NCBI GenBank assembly: GCA_947505105.1
Contig: CANNKG010000012.1
Location: 1 to 55,347, forward strand
Reading direction: 5' to 3'
Source: Methylococcaceae bacterium
GTDB taxonomy: Bacteria > Pseudomonadota > Gammaproteobacteria > Methylococcales > Methylomonadaceae
DNA: 55,347 bases
In this document: piece by piece, positions 17,965 to 26,534 of the stretch
Layout of the letters: the number at the start of each line of letters is the position of its first letter
Numbering within the stretch: the first letter of the stretch is position 1
Translations under genes and position numbers: made by a program
The notes under the pieces: generated by a model
The model's database searches: none
What the model was told of the DNA's origin: nothing
The model's input: only the letters and a program-made list of their open reading frames with translations

Positions 17965-18840
17965 TTATTGCGGAGGGGCAACCGGCATATAAATTACGCC
18001 ATTATTACCATAGGCTTCGGTATACCATGAGGTGCCACATTGATAATAGGTAACGCCTTTCACCACTTTCATATTAGGCGTGCAAGGCAAACCACCGTTA
18101 CCTGAAGGTGGCGGCGCTGTTACCACTGTAGTCGTTGAACTCGATTGTGAAGAGTTATTATCGCCAGCTGCATACCCCGCTACAGCACCAATCGCTGCAG
18201 CGCCAACCGCAACAGCAGCCACCTCACCATCATCCCAGTTACTGCTGTTATTGTTGTAATAGCCTGCAGGAGGTGGCGGTGGCGGGTAATAACGACCACC
18301 CGCGGGCGGCGGATAGTAGCCATTAGTTCCATTATATTGTTGAGCAGTTTGATTGCGCGTTTGAACGTTTTGATTCGAGTAATTCTGCCGCTGTGATTGA
18401 TTTTGAGTACTGGTCGTTTGCCGTTGTTCCTGACTCTCCACTGAATAATCCTGACGCTGAGCTTGATTGGCTGTCGACGTGGATTGACGACTTTGTTGGG
18501 TTGCAGCCTTATTCGCAGAAGCGGTTTGTGCCGTTGCATTACGGTCTGCTGAAACCGACTGCGCCGTCTGAGAACGATTCGTTGATCCTGTTTGTGCGGC
18601 TTGCGACCGACTCGACGCTGTTGATGCTGCCGCTGCCGAATTACCAGCACTCATCGAACCACTTCGCGCAGCACCGGACGAAAAACTGCCACTTGCTGCT
18701 GCGCCGCCACGAGAAAACCCACCAGCACCTCCGCCTCCGCCACCACCAAAACCGCGAGCATCAACGTCGGACATCGCGCCGGTCAGAATTATCAATGAGG
18801 CAGTCATTGCCGATACGATCAAATTAAGTTTTAGTTTCAT
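17965..18840 (-). CDS. Secreted low-complexity Gly/Ser/Gln-rich protein
   Basis: The 291-aa protein has a signal peptide (about 1-28, cleavage near VDA-RG). A poly-Gly stretch follows (RGFGGGGGGGAGGF), then a long Ser/Ala/Thr/Gln/Asn-rich region with SQTAQ and NQSQRQ-like repeats, two Pro/Tyr clusters (YYPPPAGG, YYPPPPPP), a short hydrophobic Ala/Gly segment (about 208-226) and a compact C-terminal domain with two Cys (LPCTPN, YYQCGTSWY). The tail resembles the small YYxxxGxxYY domains of envelope proteins. The function is unknown; an extended wall-spanning or surface protein is likely. Its start overlaps the DUF2092 stop by four bases (ATGA), so the two are translationally coupled. Confidence 0.78.
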   Translation of the reverse strand: MKLKLNLIVSAMTASLIILTGAMSDVDARGFGGGGGGGAGGFSRGGAAASGSFSSGAARSGSMSAGNSAAAASTASSRSQAAQTGSTNRSQTAQSVSADRNATAQTASANKAATQQSRQSTSTANQAQRQDYSVESQEQRQTTSTQNQSQRQNYSNQNVQTRNQTAQQYNGTNGYYPPPAGGRYYPPPPPPAGYYNNNSSNWDDGEVAAVAVGAAAIGAVAGYAAGDNNSSQSSSTTTVVTAPPPSGNGGLPCTPNMKVVKGVTYYQCGTSWYTEAYGNNGVIYMPVAPPQ

Positions 18841-19697
18841 TGTTTTTCTCCGGCTTGCTCTGAATTACCCGCTCCGACAGGCGTAAAGCTATCTAATTGT
18901 GCCGCAAAAGCAATTTTCCGGGTGGCTTCAGGTGGCGTGAATGCAAACAAGGCGTCGTTGACTTCCGGCTGCAAATTCCAATCAGAAAATTGCGCCCTAA
19001 ATTGTGGTTGGCCATCGGCAAACTTATAGGTCATCACAATGCGTAATGGTAAGGGTTGTGTTCCTTCTTGAATCCAGACCTGATAATCGACACTATCGGT
19101 GCGACCAGCCAAATGATGACATGGTACGCCGTGAATTGCGGTCTTTTCGACATAGGCCAAGGCTTGCGTGCGACTTTCAATCTCTGCCGGAAAGCGGCTG
19201 ATCAACAGTGCCGCTAAGGGCAGGCGCATATGCAGATCTTTTAACAAATAAACAATCGCTGCATCAAGACCGCCCGGTTTTGGGATTTGGGCATAGACTT
19301 TTTGGGAGGGATTAAAGACTGTCATATCCTTACCATCATAGAGAAAGACATGCTTATCGGCATTACTCTCTTCTAATTCCACCCGTAAACCATTCGGTCG
19401 ACTGACGGTAATCTTACGCGTTTCGGCAAACTCGATCTTTTCACCTGAGGCTTGCAAAGTATCGTAACTGTCATGCATGTTGACGGTATATTTTGGCAGT
19501 TTGGCCAGATAATTGGCCATGCGCATCAAAACGTCCTTGGCTTCGGTGGGTTCAGGGCCAGCGGCTTGAGGAATCGCAACTTGTGGCGCAGGTTTCGGCG
19601 CCTCAGTGACGACCTGATTTTCGGCACAGCCGGAAAGCAAGGCAAGCGTGATCAGGCAAAGCGAAGTATGCATGCCGGTTGATAGGGTATTTCTCAT
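18837..19697 (-). CDS. DUF2092 periplasmic lipoprotein (LolA/LppX-like fold)
   Basis: The 286-aa protein has a lipobox (LLSGC). Its body matches DUF2092: a helix 'DVLMRMANYLAKLPKYTV', then 'KITVSRPNGLRVE', 'FLYDGKDMTVFNPSQKVYAQIP', 'HGVPCHHLAGR' and 'VWIQEGTQPLPLRIVMTY'. This half-barrel fold is related to lipoprotein- or lipid-carrier proteins, so it may bind a hydrophobic ligand. It has an unusually complete ribosome site (AGGAGGTGA) within a small hairpin. It lies 102 bases after the sulfatase stop on the same strand and overlaps the Gly-rich gene. Confidence 0.85.
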   Translation of the reverse strand: MRNTLSTGMHTSLCLITLALLSGCAENQVVTEAPKPAPQVAIPQAAGPEPTEAKDVLMRMANYLAKLPKYTVNMHDSYDTLQASGEKIEFAETRKITVSRPNGLRVELEESNADKHVFLYDGKDMTVFNPSQKVYAQIPKPGGLDAAIVYLLKDLHMRLPLAALLISRFPAEIESRTQALAYVEKTAIHGVPCHHLAGRTDSVDYQVWIQEGTQPLPLRIVMTYKFADGQPQFRAQFSDWNLQPEVNDALFAFTPPEATRKIAFAAQLDSFTPVGAGNSEQAGEKQ

Positions 19698-19700
19698 GAG

Positions 19701-19717
19701 TCACCTCCTAAAGGTGA
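19701..19717 (-). promoter_or_regulatory. Perfect Shine-Dalgarno inside a small hairpin
   Basis: On the minus strand TCACCTTTAGGAGGTGA forms a 6-bp stem (19701-19706 with 19712-19717) containing AGGAGGTGA, three bases from the DUF2092 ATG. A fully complementary ribosome site and its possible occlusion in a hairpin suggest tuned translation (inference). Confidence 0.5.
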
Positions 19718-19799
19718 TGGCGGTAAAAACGGTTTGTTCATTGATATTCTCCTTGGTTATTATTATTTGGGTGTGCATAATCAAACGCTCACATCTAAC

Positions 19800-22172
19800 T
19801 TATTTTACTTGAATGATTACTTTTTCAATTGTACCAGTAAAGCGAGTATTGCTGCCCTCACCGATCCCAGCGACTACCGGGGTAGCTTCATCAATGCCTA
19901 CATCAGCCGTCTCATCGGCGGAGAAAATCATCGGTTGAGTTTTTTCGATGCGACCTTCCGCGAGTTTACGACCATCAAGCGACAGCGTCCCCATCCCCCC
20001 TTTACCGGGCCCACCACCATCGTAAGCAAAATCAAAGACTAACTTAGATTTACCTTTAGGCAGAGCTTCTTGGCTACTCACAGTGTAGTTAGCTAAACCC
20101 AGAAAGTTATATGTGTAGGTAGGTTTACCCTCTTTGAGATACAAAGTCCAGCCACCGAAGCGTCCACCCTGAGCAATAATTACCCCATTGGCACCGTTTT
20201 CGGGGATGTCCAATTCGGCAGTGATAGTCATCGAACGATTTTTAATATTGAGAAACACGTTCTCCTGCATACCGGTCATGCCTTGAGCCAGAGTCAAGGA
20301 CGTACGGTCGCCCATTATGTCAGGCCGTCCTGCCAATTTAGCATTAACGCGTTCAATACCCCGATCGTCGATGGGCAAAACCTTATACTTCTTTGCTTCG
20401 CTCATGAACAATTTCTGCAACTCGGCCAGCTTTTTAGGATCATCGTTAGCCAAATCGTTACTCAAGCTGAAATCTTGACGCACATTGAATAATTCCCATA
20501 CATCCTCATTCAACGGATGACGTGGCTGATATTCCCAAGCAGCTCTATGCACCGTACCGGCTAACCAACCATCATGATAAATCGCACGGTTACCGAAGAT
20601 TTCAAAATACTGTGTTAAGTGGCGATCTTTAGCCTGAGCATCATTGAAACTATAGAGAAGACTGACGCCTTCGATCGGCGTTTGTGGGGTGCCGTTGACG
20701 ATCTTCGGTTCCGGCAAATGCGCGGCTTCCAAAATTGTGGGTGCAATATCAATCACATGATGAAACTGACTACGCAGCTCGTTTTTCGCCTGAATACCTT
20801 TCGGCCAGCGAATCACCATACCGTTACGGGTGCCACCGAAATTTGAGGCGACTTGCTTGGTCCACATAAACGGTGCATCAAAAGCCACCGCCCAGCCGGC
20901 TGCCATATGCGGATAAGTTTCCGGATTACCCCATTGATCCAGGTGCTTCAATTGGTCTTCAACGGTTTCCTTAACGCCATTGAAATAGGTCATTTCATTG
21001 AACATACCGTTCATGCCACCTTCGGCACTCGCGCCATTATCACCGGCAATATATATAAAAAGGGTGTTATCCAGTTCACCAAGATCTTGGAGTGCATTCA
21101 CCAGACGACCGATTTCATGGTCGGTATGTTCGGCAAAACCTGCGAACACTTCAACTTGCCGCGTAAATAGACGCTGTTCGTCAGCGCTGAGTTTGTCCCA
21201 ATCTTTAATCGCTTCGGGTTTTCCGGCGAGTTTGGTATCTTTCGGAATCACCCCTTGTTCGATTTGGCGTTGCAGGGTTGCTTCACGCAATTTATCCCAG
21301 CCCTGATCGAATTTCCCTTTGTATTTGTCAGCCCATTCTTTCGGAACGTGATGCGGTGCATGTGTTGCGCCCGGTGCATAATAGACAAAAAACGGTTTAT
21401 CGGGCGTTAATGCTTGCTGATAACGAACCCAGGCTATCGCTTGGTTAGTCATGTCGGTGGTAAAGTGATAATTCGGATCATGCGGTGGCTCGACTTTGGT
21501 TACGCCATCGAAAATGAACGGCGCCCATTGATTGGTTTCCCCACCCAAGAAACCGTAAAATTTGTCGAAGCCCTGTAAGGTCGGCCAACGGGCAAACGGA
21601 CCGGAAACACTGGTTTCCCAGGAGGCGGTTTCATGCCACTTACCGAATGCGCCGGTGCTATAACCATTTAAACGCAGCATTTCAGCTAAGGGCGCGACAC
21701 TGTTTGGTAATACTCCGGTATTACCAGGAAACGCTGTCGCAGTTTCCATGATCGAGCCCGTATTGCCGGTATGATGATTGCGACCGGTCTTCAACGCTTG
21801 TCGGGTAGGCGAACACAGCGCGGTGGTGTGAAAATTGTTATAACGTAAACCTTCCTGCGCTAATCGATCTAAAGTAGGCATTTCAATAGGGCCGCCAAAG
21901 GTTTTAGTCGTACCAAAGCCCATGTCGTCAAGTAGTACAATCACCACATTCGGCGCCGCAGCGGGTGCTTTGACTTCAAAACGAGGCGGGGCTTTGGCAT
22001 TACGGGCATCTAACTCGTTACTTAGGACAACTTTAGGCTCCTTAATTGGTAGCACTGTGCGATCAAAACCTTCGCTGGGGTTAGGTTTGGATTTACTTTG
22101 CGAGTTAGCGACAGGAGCATGAAACAACATCAAACTAACCAAACTTATAACGATCACTAAATGCTTTTTCAT
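19800..22172 (-). CDS. Large secreted arylsulfatase (type-I sulfatase), paralogue
   Basis: The 790-aa enzyme has a signal peptide to about residue 24. It has metal aspartates in LLDDMGFG (81-82), formylglycine Cys 120 in LCSPTRQALKTG, FGKWHE, GDNGASAEGG and the same C-terminal beta-rich extension (GGRFGGWTLYLKEG) as the gene at 8026. The two share long blocks such as PFFxYxxxGATHAPHH and are clearly paralogues, yet they lie on opposite strands about 9 kb apart. A GGA ribosome site precedes the ATG. It follows the OprB-like porin gene and leads the DUF2092, Gly-rich, barrel and DUF3313 genes. Confidence 0.94.
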   Translation of the reverse strand: MKKHLVIVISLVSLMLFHAPVANSQSKSKPNPSEGFDRTVLPIKEPKVVLSNELDARNAKAPPRFEVKAPAAAPNVVIVLLDDMGFGTTKTFGGPIEMPTLDRLAQEGLRYNNFHTTALCSPTRQALKTGRNHHTGNTGSIMETATAFPGNTGVLPNSVAPLAEMLRLNGYSTGAFGKWHETASWETSVSGPFARWPTLQGFDKFYGFLGGETNQWAPFIFDGVTKVEPPHDPNYHFTTDMTNQAIAWVRYQQALTPDKPFFVYYAPGATHAPHHVPKEWADKYKGKFDQGWDKLREATLQRQIEQGVIPKDTKLAGKPEAIKDWDKLSADEQRLFTRQVEVFAGFAEHTDHEIGRLVNALQDLGELDNTLFIYIAGDNGASAEGGMNGMFNEMTYFNGVKETVEDQLKHLDQWGNPETYPHMAAGWAVAFDAPFMWTKQVASNFGGTRNGMVIRWPKGIQAKNELRSQFHHVIDIAPTILEAAHLPEPKIVNGTPQTPIEGVSLLYSFNDAQAKDRHLTQYFEIFGNRAIYHDGWLAGTVHRAAWEYQPRHPLNEDVWELFNVRQDFSLSNDLANDDPKKLAELQKLFMSEAKKYKVLPIDDRGIERVNAKLAGRPDIMGDRTSLTLAQGMTGMQENVFLNIKNRSMTITAELDIPENGANGVIIAQGGRFGGWTLYLKEGKPTYTYNFLGLANYTVSSQEALPKGKSKLVFDFAYDGGGPGKGGMGTLSLDGRKLAEGRIEKTQPMIFSADETADVGIDEATPVVAGIGEGSNTRFTGTIEKVIIQVK

Positions 22173-22421
22173 GTTTTGTCCTTCATGTTTATAAAACCTG
22201 ATAAGTTGATGATTATGCTATGGCAAAAACTGAAACTAAAGCTTGATACCGTCATGACTCTAGCTATTTAAATAATAATCAACTAATTAGCGCTTTTCAA
22301 CTAATTTTGAATTTGGTGCTTTCGATACGCTGATGAGCTTACTAGCCTGATCAAACGCTCACTTCTGCATCGAACTTATTTCACTAGCTTGGTCTTTTCG
22401 ATACAGTCATCAACCAACAAC

Positions 22422-23843
22422 TCAAAATAGTAGATTCATGCGAAGACTTGCCTCTAACGTAGTGTCCATATCCTGCAATTCATTGCTGTTATTCAGTTCT
22501 TTGTTCATACCCGACTTAATAATCTGAAGATTGGGGCTCACATTCAACCAGGGCGTGATTGCAGCTGTGTAATACATCTCGATAGCATCTTCATGATCCA
22601 GTCCAAGAGCTAGTTTGTCACGCAGTAACGGCATAAATTGATCACTAAACTGGGTACGCGCCCAACCAATACCAAAGCTATCATGAGTTCGTCCAGAAAA
22701 TACCCCTTTACCACCTATCCCCATCATATAACTGTATTGAACAGGATTAGGATTGCCATCGGTAGCGCCAAAACTAAAGAAAAGACCGATACCACGTTTC
22801 TCATCGGCATCGGGTTGCCAAAGATATTGATCAAAGCTATAAACGACAGCCCAGGTGTTGCTCTTTTTATTAGCGGGTTTGACTGGAGCGATCAACTGTG
22901 GAAAATACTTATTGAGAATTCGCTCAAGTCGTGGTCCCGGATTTCCAAGAATCGGGTAGCGCTCTTGCAAAAGCGCGCGTTTCAGGTTTTCTGGATCTTG
23001 ATCAAGAGAAAAACGAGTCTTATCACTCCATAACCCGGTTACACCCTGATGGCCTACTAGCCCAAAAGGCTTAATATTGAAATGTGCCGCACTCAACACC
23101 GTAACGCCATTTTCAAAGGCTTTGCTAATATTATTTTCCATCGGTGTACCGCTGGCATCCAGAGCTAGGGCCATCAGGGTAATATCTGGCGTCGGCAGCC
23201 CTAAAATCCCGCCGCCGTATGCTGAAATCGGCGCCATAGCGAAGGCCGCGGATATATTCAGTGCCGTGTTCATGAACTGGGTGCGATAGTCTCCATAAAA
23301 CTCGGCGGGAGTAAACTCAAACAGGTTGATTTTTCCCATCGTTACGCCGACCTGATGACTCAAAAATTGCGTGAATGTAGCCTGCATTAGCCCGCTGCTC
23401 GCTTGGTCAAACTCGGGATACAGTGAAGCTACATTGTTTGGCACAATGGCTCCCACTTGGTCATATAAAGTATTGCCAAAGCTGGAAACTCCTTCAAACT
23501 TGAAGAAACCGCCCGGCCAAAGGCCCAGTTTGTCAGTATCGATATTCAATGTGTAATCGACGTTACCCCAGAATTCGGCACCGGTTTCTTTGCCGCCGGT
23601 GATGACGCCACCGGGCATTAATAACATGTTGGCATCCAGTTCAACGCCTTTCTTGGCCATTTTATCTCTAACGCCACCCCAATCGCCGGTCAATCGCTGT
23701 CGCGTAGTCAAGTCGCCGCCCCAGGTTTCTGGAACTTCAACAGGACCGAGTGCGTTGGCGGATGAACCCAAGCCCAGCAGCAGAAGTGAGCTAAGCAATC
23801 TGAATGAAATACTTTTAAGTCTAATGTGAAGTGTTAAATTCAT
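22422..23843 (-). CDS. OprB-family carbohydrate-type porin
   Basis: The 473-aa protein has a signal peptide ending near ANA-LG (residue 32). The mature start, RQRLTGDWGGVRDKMAKKG, is the OprB hallmark. The rest is a long beta-barrel with WGNVDYTLNIDTDKLGLWPGG, FEFTPAEFYGDYR and GIGGKGVFSGR blocks and a terminal Phe. The family lets sugars or other small solutes cross the outer membrane. Next to sulfatases it may admit sulfated or otherwise esterified substrates (inference). It is upstream of the arylsulfatase on the same strand, with a 249-base gap. Confidence 0.9.
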   Translation of the reverse strand: MNLTLHIRLKSISFRLLSSLLLLGLGSSANALGPVEVPETWGGDLTTRQRLTGDWGGVRDKMAKKGVELDANMLLMPGGVITGGKETGAEFWGNVDYTLNIDTDKLGLWPGGFFKFEGVSSFGNTLYDQVGAIVPNNVASLYPEFDQASSGLMQATFTQFLSHQVGVTMGKINLFEFTPAEFYGDYRTQFMNTALNISAAFAMAPISAYGGGILGLPTPDITLMALALDASGTPMENNISKAFENGVTVLSAAHFNIKPFGLVGHQGVTGLWSDKTRFSLDQDPENLKRALLQERYPILGNPGPRLERILNKYFPQLIAPVKPANKKSNTWAVVYSFDQYLWQPDADEKRGIGLFFSFGATDGNPNPVQYSYMMGIGGKGVFSGRTHDSFGIGWARTQFSDQFMPLLRDKLALGLDHEDAIEMYYTAAITPWLNVSPNLQIIKSGMNKELNNSNELQDMDTTLEASLRMNLLF

Positions 23844-23984
23844 ATATATTTCCTATTGTTACAAAATAATCTTTTCTTGTTGATTCTTATGCCAAGCTAT
23901 CGTTAAAAATATACCATGCTTTCCAGTCATAAAATTCCGTAGTTTACTGTGTAATTATTACCAAGAGTTAGAACTAAAAAGCTA

Positions 23985-24146
23985 TTAACCAACACTGATG
24001 CCTAAAGTAAGTCTGTTATATTCACCGATCAGACCGACTACGGAAAACTGCGGCCAAATCTTGTCTTTTCCAAGTACAAGTCCCCACTCCTTGATCGCGA
24101 AAAATGGGATATAACCACGAAAGCAACCAAACTGTTGGCAAGCAAA
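23985..24146 (-). pseudogene. Possible C-terminal relic of a membrane-barrel gene
   Basis: A 53-codon frame ends in TAA at 23985 and has no start (a TGA lies immediately upstream). Its product alternates polar and hydrophobic residues with Gly turns (RGYIPFFAIKEWGLVLG, IGEYNRLTLGISVG), as in the last strands of an outer-membrane barrel. It could be chance. It lies in the 560-base gap between the porin and lipase genes, which otherwise shows nothing. Confidence 0.3.
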
Positions 24147-24403
24147 TCATGCGACCATTATCTCGGATAACTCAATCGACCTGCCAAGACTTTACCCCTC
24201 ATCCCAGAGCCTTTTTAGCTTATGCTCTACGATCATGAAAACAGCGTCAAAGAGACTGATGTAGCTAGATTCAAAATGAAAGAGTTTGAAATCAAATAAG
24301 AAACACTATAATAGAGAGGTCCTGACCTTGCAACTATGATAAATAGCAATATTCACAACATTTTATAAATTCTTGTCGCTGGAATTAATCTAGGAAAAGT
24401 GAT

Positions 24404-26326
24404 ATGACAACAATTGTTTTTTTGCCAAAGTCTCAACAGCGTTTGACAGATCTTTTAAAATTTATACTACTTTCAATGAGTGTCATGATTCTGGTGGGAT
24501 GTACATCCCCTGTAGGTATTAATCGACTCGATATTCAGGAAAGTTATCAACAGAACACAATCAGCGCACTTTCGTCAGCGCAACCCTCTGAGGCGTCTAA
24601 AATGGTATTAAGACGCCATGGGTTGATGGATCGTTTTGAATCCGAACCGGCGCAGGTGCTTGCCGAATTGCACATCAGTTTAAAAGACTCCGGTGATGAA
24701 TCACAACTTTTCGCATTGGCAGAGCTATCTTTTCTACACGGACAACAAACCAATGATTCCGCGTATTTTCTGGCTTCGGCAGTTTACGCCTGGGCGCTTT
24801 TGTTTCCGGACGACACGGCGCTTAGACTGAAAGCCTCCGACCCCCGATTTCGACTTGCCTATGATCTATACAATAATGGACTAATCGAGGGCTTGGCTGA
24901 CTCAGAACCGGGTGATGACGATGAAACTGTCGTAAAGCTCGAATCCGGCGACTATAAACTGCCCTTTGGAACCTTGCACATCACCCTAGATAAAGCAGGC
25001 TTACTCTGGAGTGGTTATCAATTGGAACGATTTGTCGCCACCAATTCGATGCAGGTTCGGGGGTTACGAAACCGTTATCGCACTTCAGGACTGGGAGCCG
25101 CCTTAGCCGCTAGCATTGCTAAAGGTCCTGCGTCAGGCAACGTTCTCGGATCAGATCGAATCGCACCAAGAATGAAAGTCCCCATCAGCGCTATACTGCT
25201 TTTTGATCAGGCACGAAGCCAGCTCCAGAGCGGCAAACTCACCGGAAAGCTTGAAGTCTTGGCGACTGACCAAGCCAAAACAGTGACTATTGAAGATCAG
25301 CCTCAGGTCATTGAATCCGATCCCACCGCAGCCATTGCTTATCAACTCAATAATAGTCCAATGTACATGATGGAACTCACTAGTTTCCTAGGCACTGGGC
25401 TTTTTAGCGGCATGATCCCCAAAGATCGAACTCAGGATGGTTTATTTACGCTGTACCCCTACCAACCTGGAAAAATTCCGGTGGTTCTGGTGCATGGTAC
25501 CGCTTCAAGTCCGGCACGCTGGGCCGAAATGATCAACGAACTGGAAGGTGATCGGCGAATTCGGTCAAAATACCAAATTTGGGTGTTTTTTTACGATTCC
25601 GGCAATCCGATACCTTATTCGGCCGGTCGTTTGCGCGGCGCCTTGACCAACGCCATGCATGAATTTGACCCTGAGGGTAAAGATCCCGCCTTGCAGAAAA
25701 TGGTGGTTATCGGCCATAGCCAGGGCGGCTTGCTGACTAAATTGACCGCGGTCGATAGCGGTAACCGTTTATGGGAGCTAATCAGCAAAAAACCCTTCGA
25801 TCAAATCACAGTCAGTACCGAAACCCATGAACTTTTAGAGCGCTCTCTGTTTTTTAAACCTTTACCCTTCGTCAAGCGCGTGGTATTCATTTCCACGCCG
25901 CATCACGGCGCAATGCTCGCCGCCAAGCAGTGGATAACAGGTCTTGCCGCAAAGATGGTCACCTTGCCTCAAACGATGTTAAGGGGCATAGCGCAAGCCG
26001 CGACCGCCACCGGAGATGAGAAACTCACAGCAATTTTGCGTAGACCGCCAACATCGATTGATAACATGAATCCCAATAATCCTGGCCTCCAATTGCTCGC
26101 CTCATTGCAGGTTTCACCCGAAATAACGGCGCACTCCATTATTGCCGTTGAAGGCGATGGGCCGAAAGAAGAAGGCGATGACGGTGTAGTGGCTTATCAA
26201 AGCGCCCATATTGATGAGGCAAAATCCGAAAAAATCGTCCGCTGGAATCATTCTTGCCAAGATCAGCCTGAAGCGATTGAGGAAGTTCGCCGGATTCTTC
26301 TGGAGCATTTGAGAGAAAAGAAGTAA
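24404..26326 (+). CDS. Lipase-like alpha/beta-hydrolase lipoprotein
   Basis: The 640-aa protein has a signal with lipobox LVGC (Cys 33). The N-terminal ~330 residues are mostly helical, with repeat-like segments of unknown role. The hydrolase domain follows: oxyanion segment VLVHGTASSP (about 364-373), nucleophile in GHSQGG (about 435-440), and STPHHGAM and a late NHSC that could supply the catalytic His. The layout resembles PGAP1-like or lipase-type alpha/beta hydrolases. It should cleave ester bonds in the envelope. AGGAAAAG precedes the ATG. Confidence 0.82.
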   Translation: MTTIVFLPKSQQRLTDLLKFILLSMSVMILVGCTSPVGINRLDIQESYQQNTISALSSAQPSEASKMVLRRHGLMDRFESEPAQVLAELHISLKDSGDESQLFALAELSFLHGQQTNDSAYFLASAVYAWALLFPDDTALRLKASDPRFRLAYDLYNNGLIEGLADSEPGDDDETVVKLESGDYKLPFGTLHITLDKAGLLWSGYQLERFVATNSMQVRGLRNRYRTSGLGAALAASIAKGPASGNVLGSDRIAPRMKVPISAILLFDQARSQLQSGKLTGKLEVLATDQAKTVTIEDQPQVIESDPTAAIAYQLNNSPMYMMELTSFLGTGLFSGMIPKDRTQDGLFTLYPYQPGKIPVVLVHGTASSPARWAEMINELEGDRRIRSKYQIWVFFYDSGNPIPYSAGRLRGALTNAMHEFDPEGKDPALQKMVVIGHSQGGLLTKLTAVDSGNRLWELISKKPFDQITVSTETHELLERSLFFKPLPFVKRVVFISTPHHGAMLAAKQWITGLAAKMVTLPQTMLRGIAQAATATGDEKLTAILRRPPTSIDNMNPNNPGLQLLASLQVSPEITAHSIIAVEGDGPKEEGDDGVVAYQSAHIDEAKSEKIVRWNHSCQDQPEAIEEVRRILLEHLREKK

Positions 26327-26336
26327 GCATAATGTT

Positions 26337-26368
26337 GCCGTGAATCTGGTGAGGAGTTTTTTCACGGC
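26337..26368 (+). terminator. Possible hairpin after the lipase gene
   Basis: GCCGTGAA and TTCACGGC form an 8-bp stem 10 bases after the stop, with a T-rich segment (GTTTTTT) in the loop rather than after the stem. It may aid termination. Confidence 0.4.
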
Positions 26369-26386
26369 CAAGGTCAATAGCAGATA

Positions 26387-26443
26387 ATGCAGTCCAATTT
26401 GATAAGCTGCCCCGAATCGGCGGCTTATCAAATTGGACTGCAT
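26387..26443. repeat. Perfect 21-bp inverted repeat between convergent genes
   Basis: ATGCAGTCCAATTTGATAAGC at 26387-26407 is exactly mirrored at 26423-26443 across a 15-base spacer. No T-run follows on either strand, so it is not a classical terminator. It sits between the convergent lipase and MscS genes. It could be a bidirectional terminator without a U-tract, or a short mobile repeat. Confidence 0.85.
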
Positions 26444-26534
26444 AAAACTGATCCAGAGCAAAACTACGGTGAACGTTGAGCCATGCCTAGCGAATTTCGT
26501 CACGAATTTGTTCGAATTAGTAAGTTAACAACAG

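Noticed and set aside
22340-22421. Short similarity to the sequence after the sulfatase stop (ATCAAACGCTCAC..AACTTATTT)
   Set aside because: It is too short and degenerate to call a second sulfatase tail, although it might be one.
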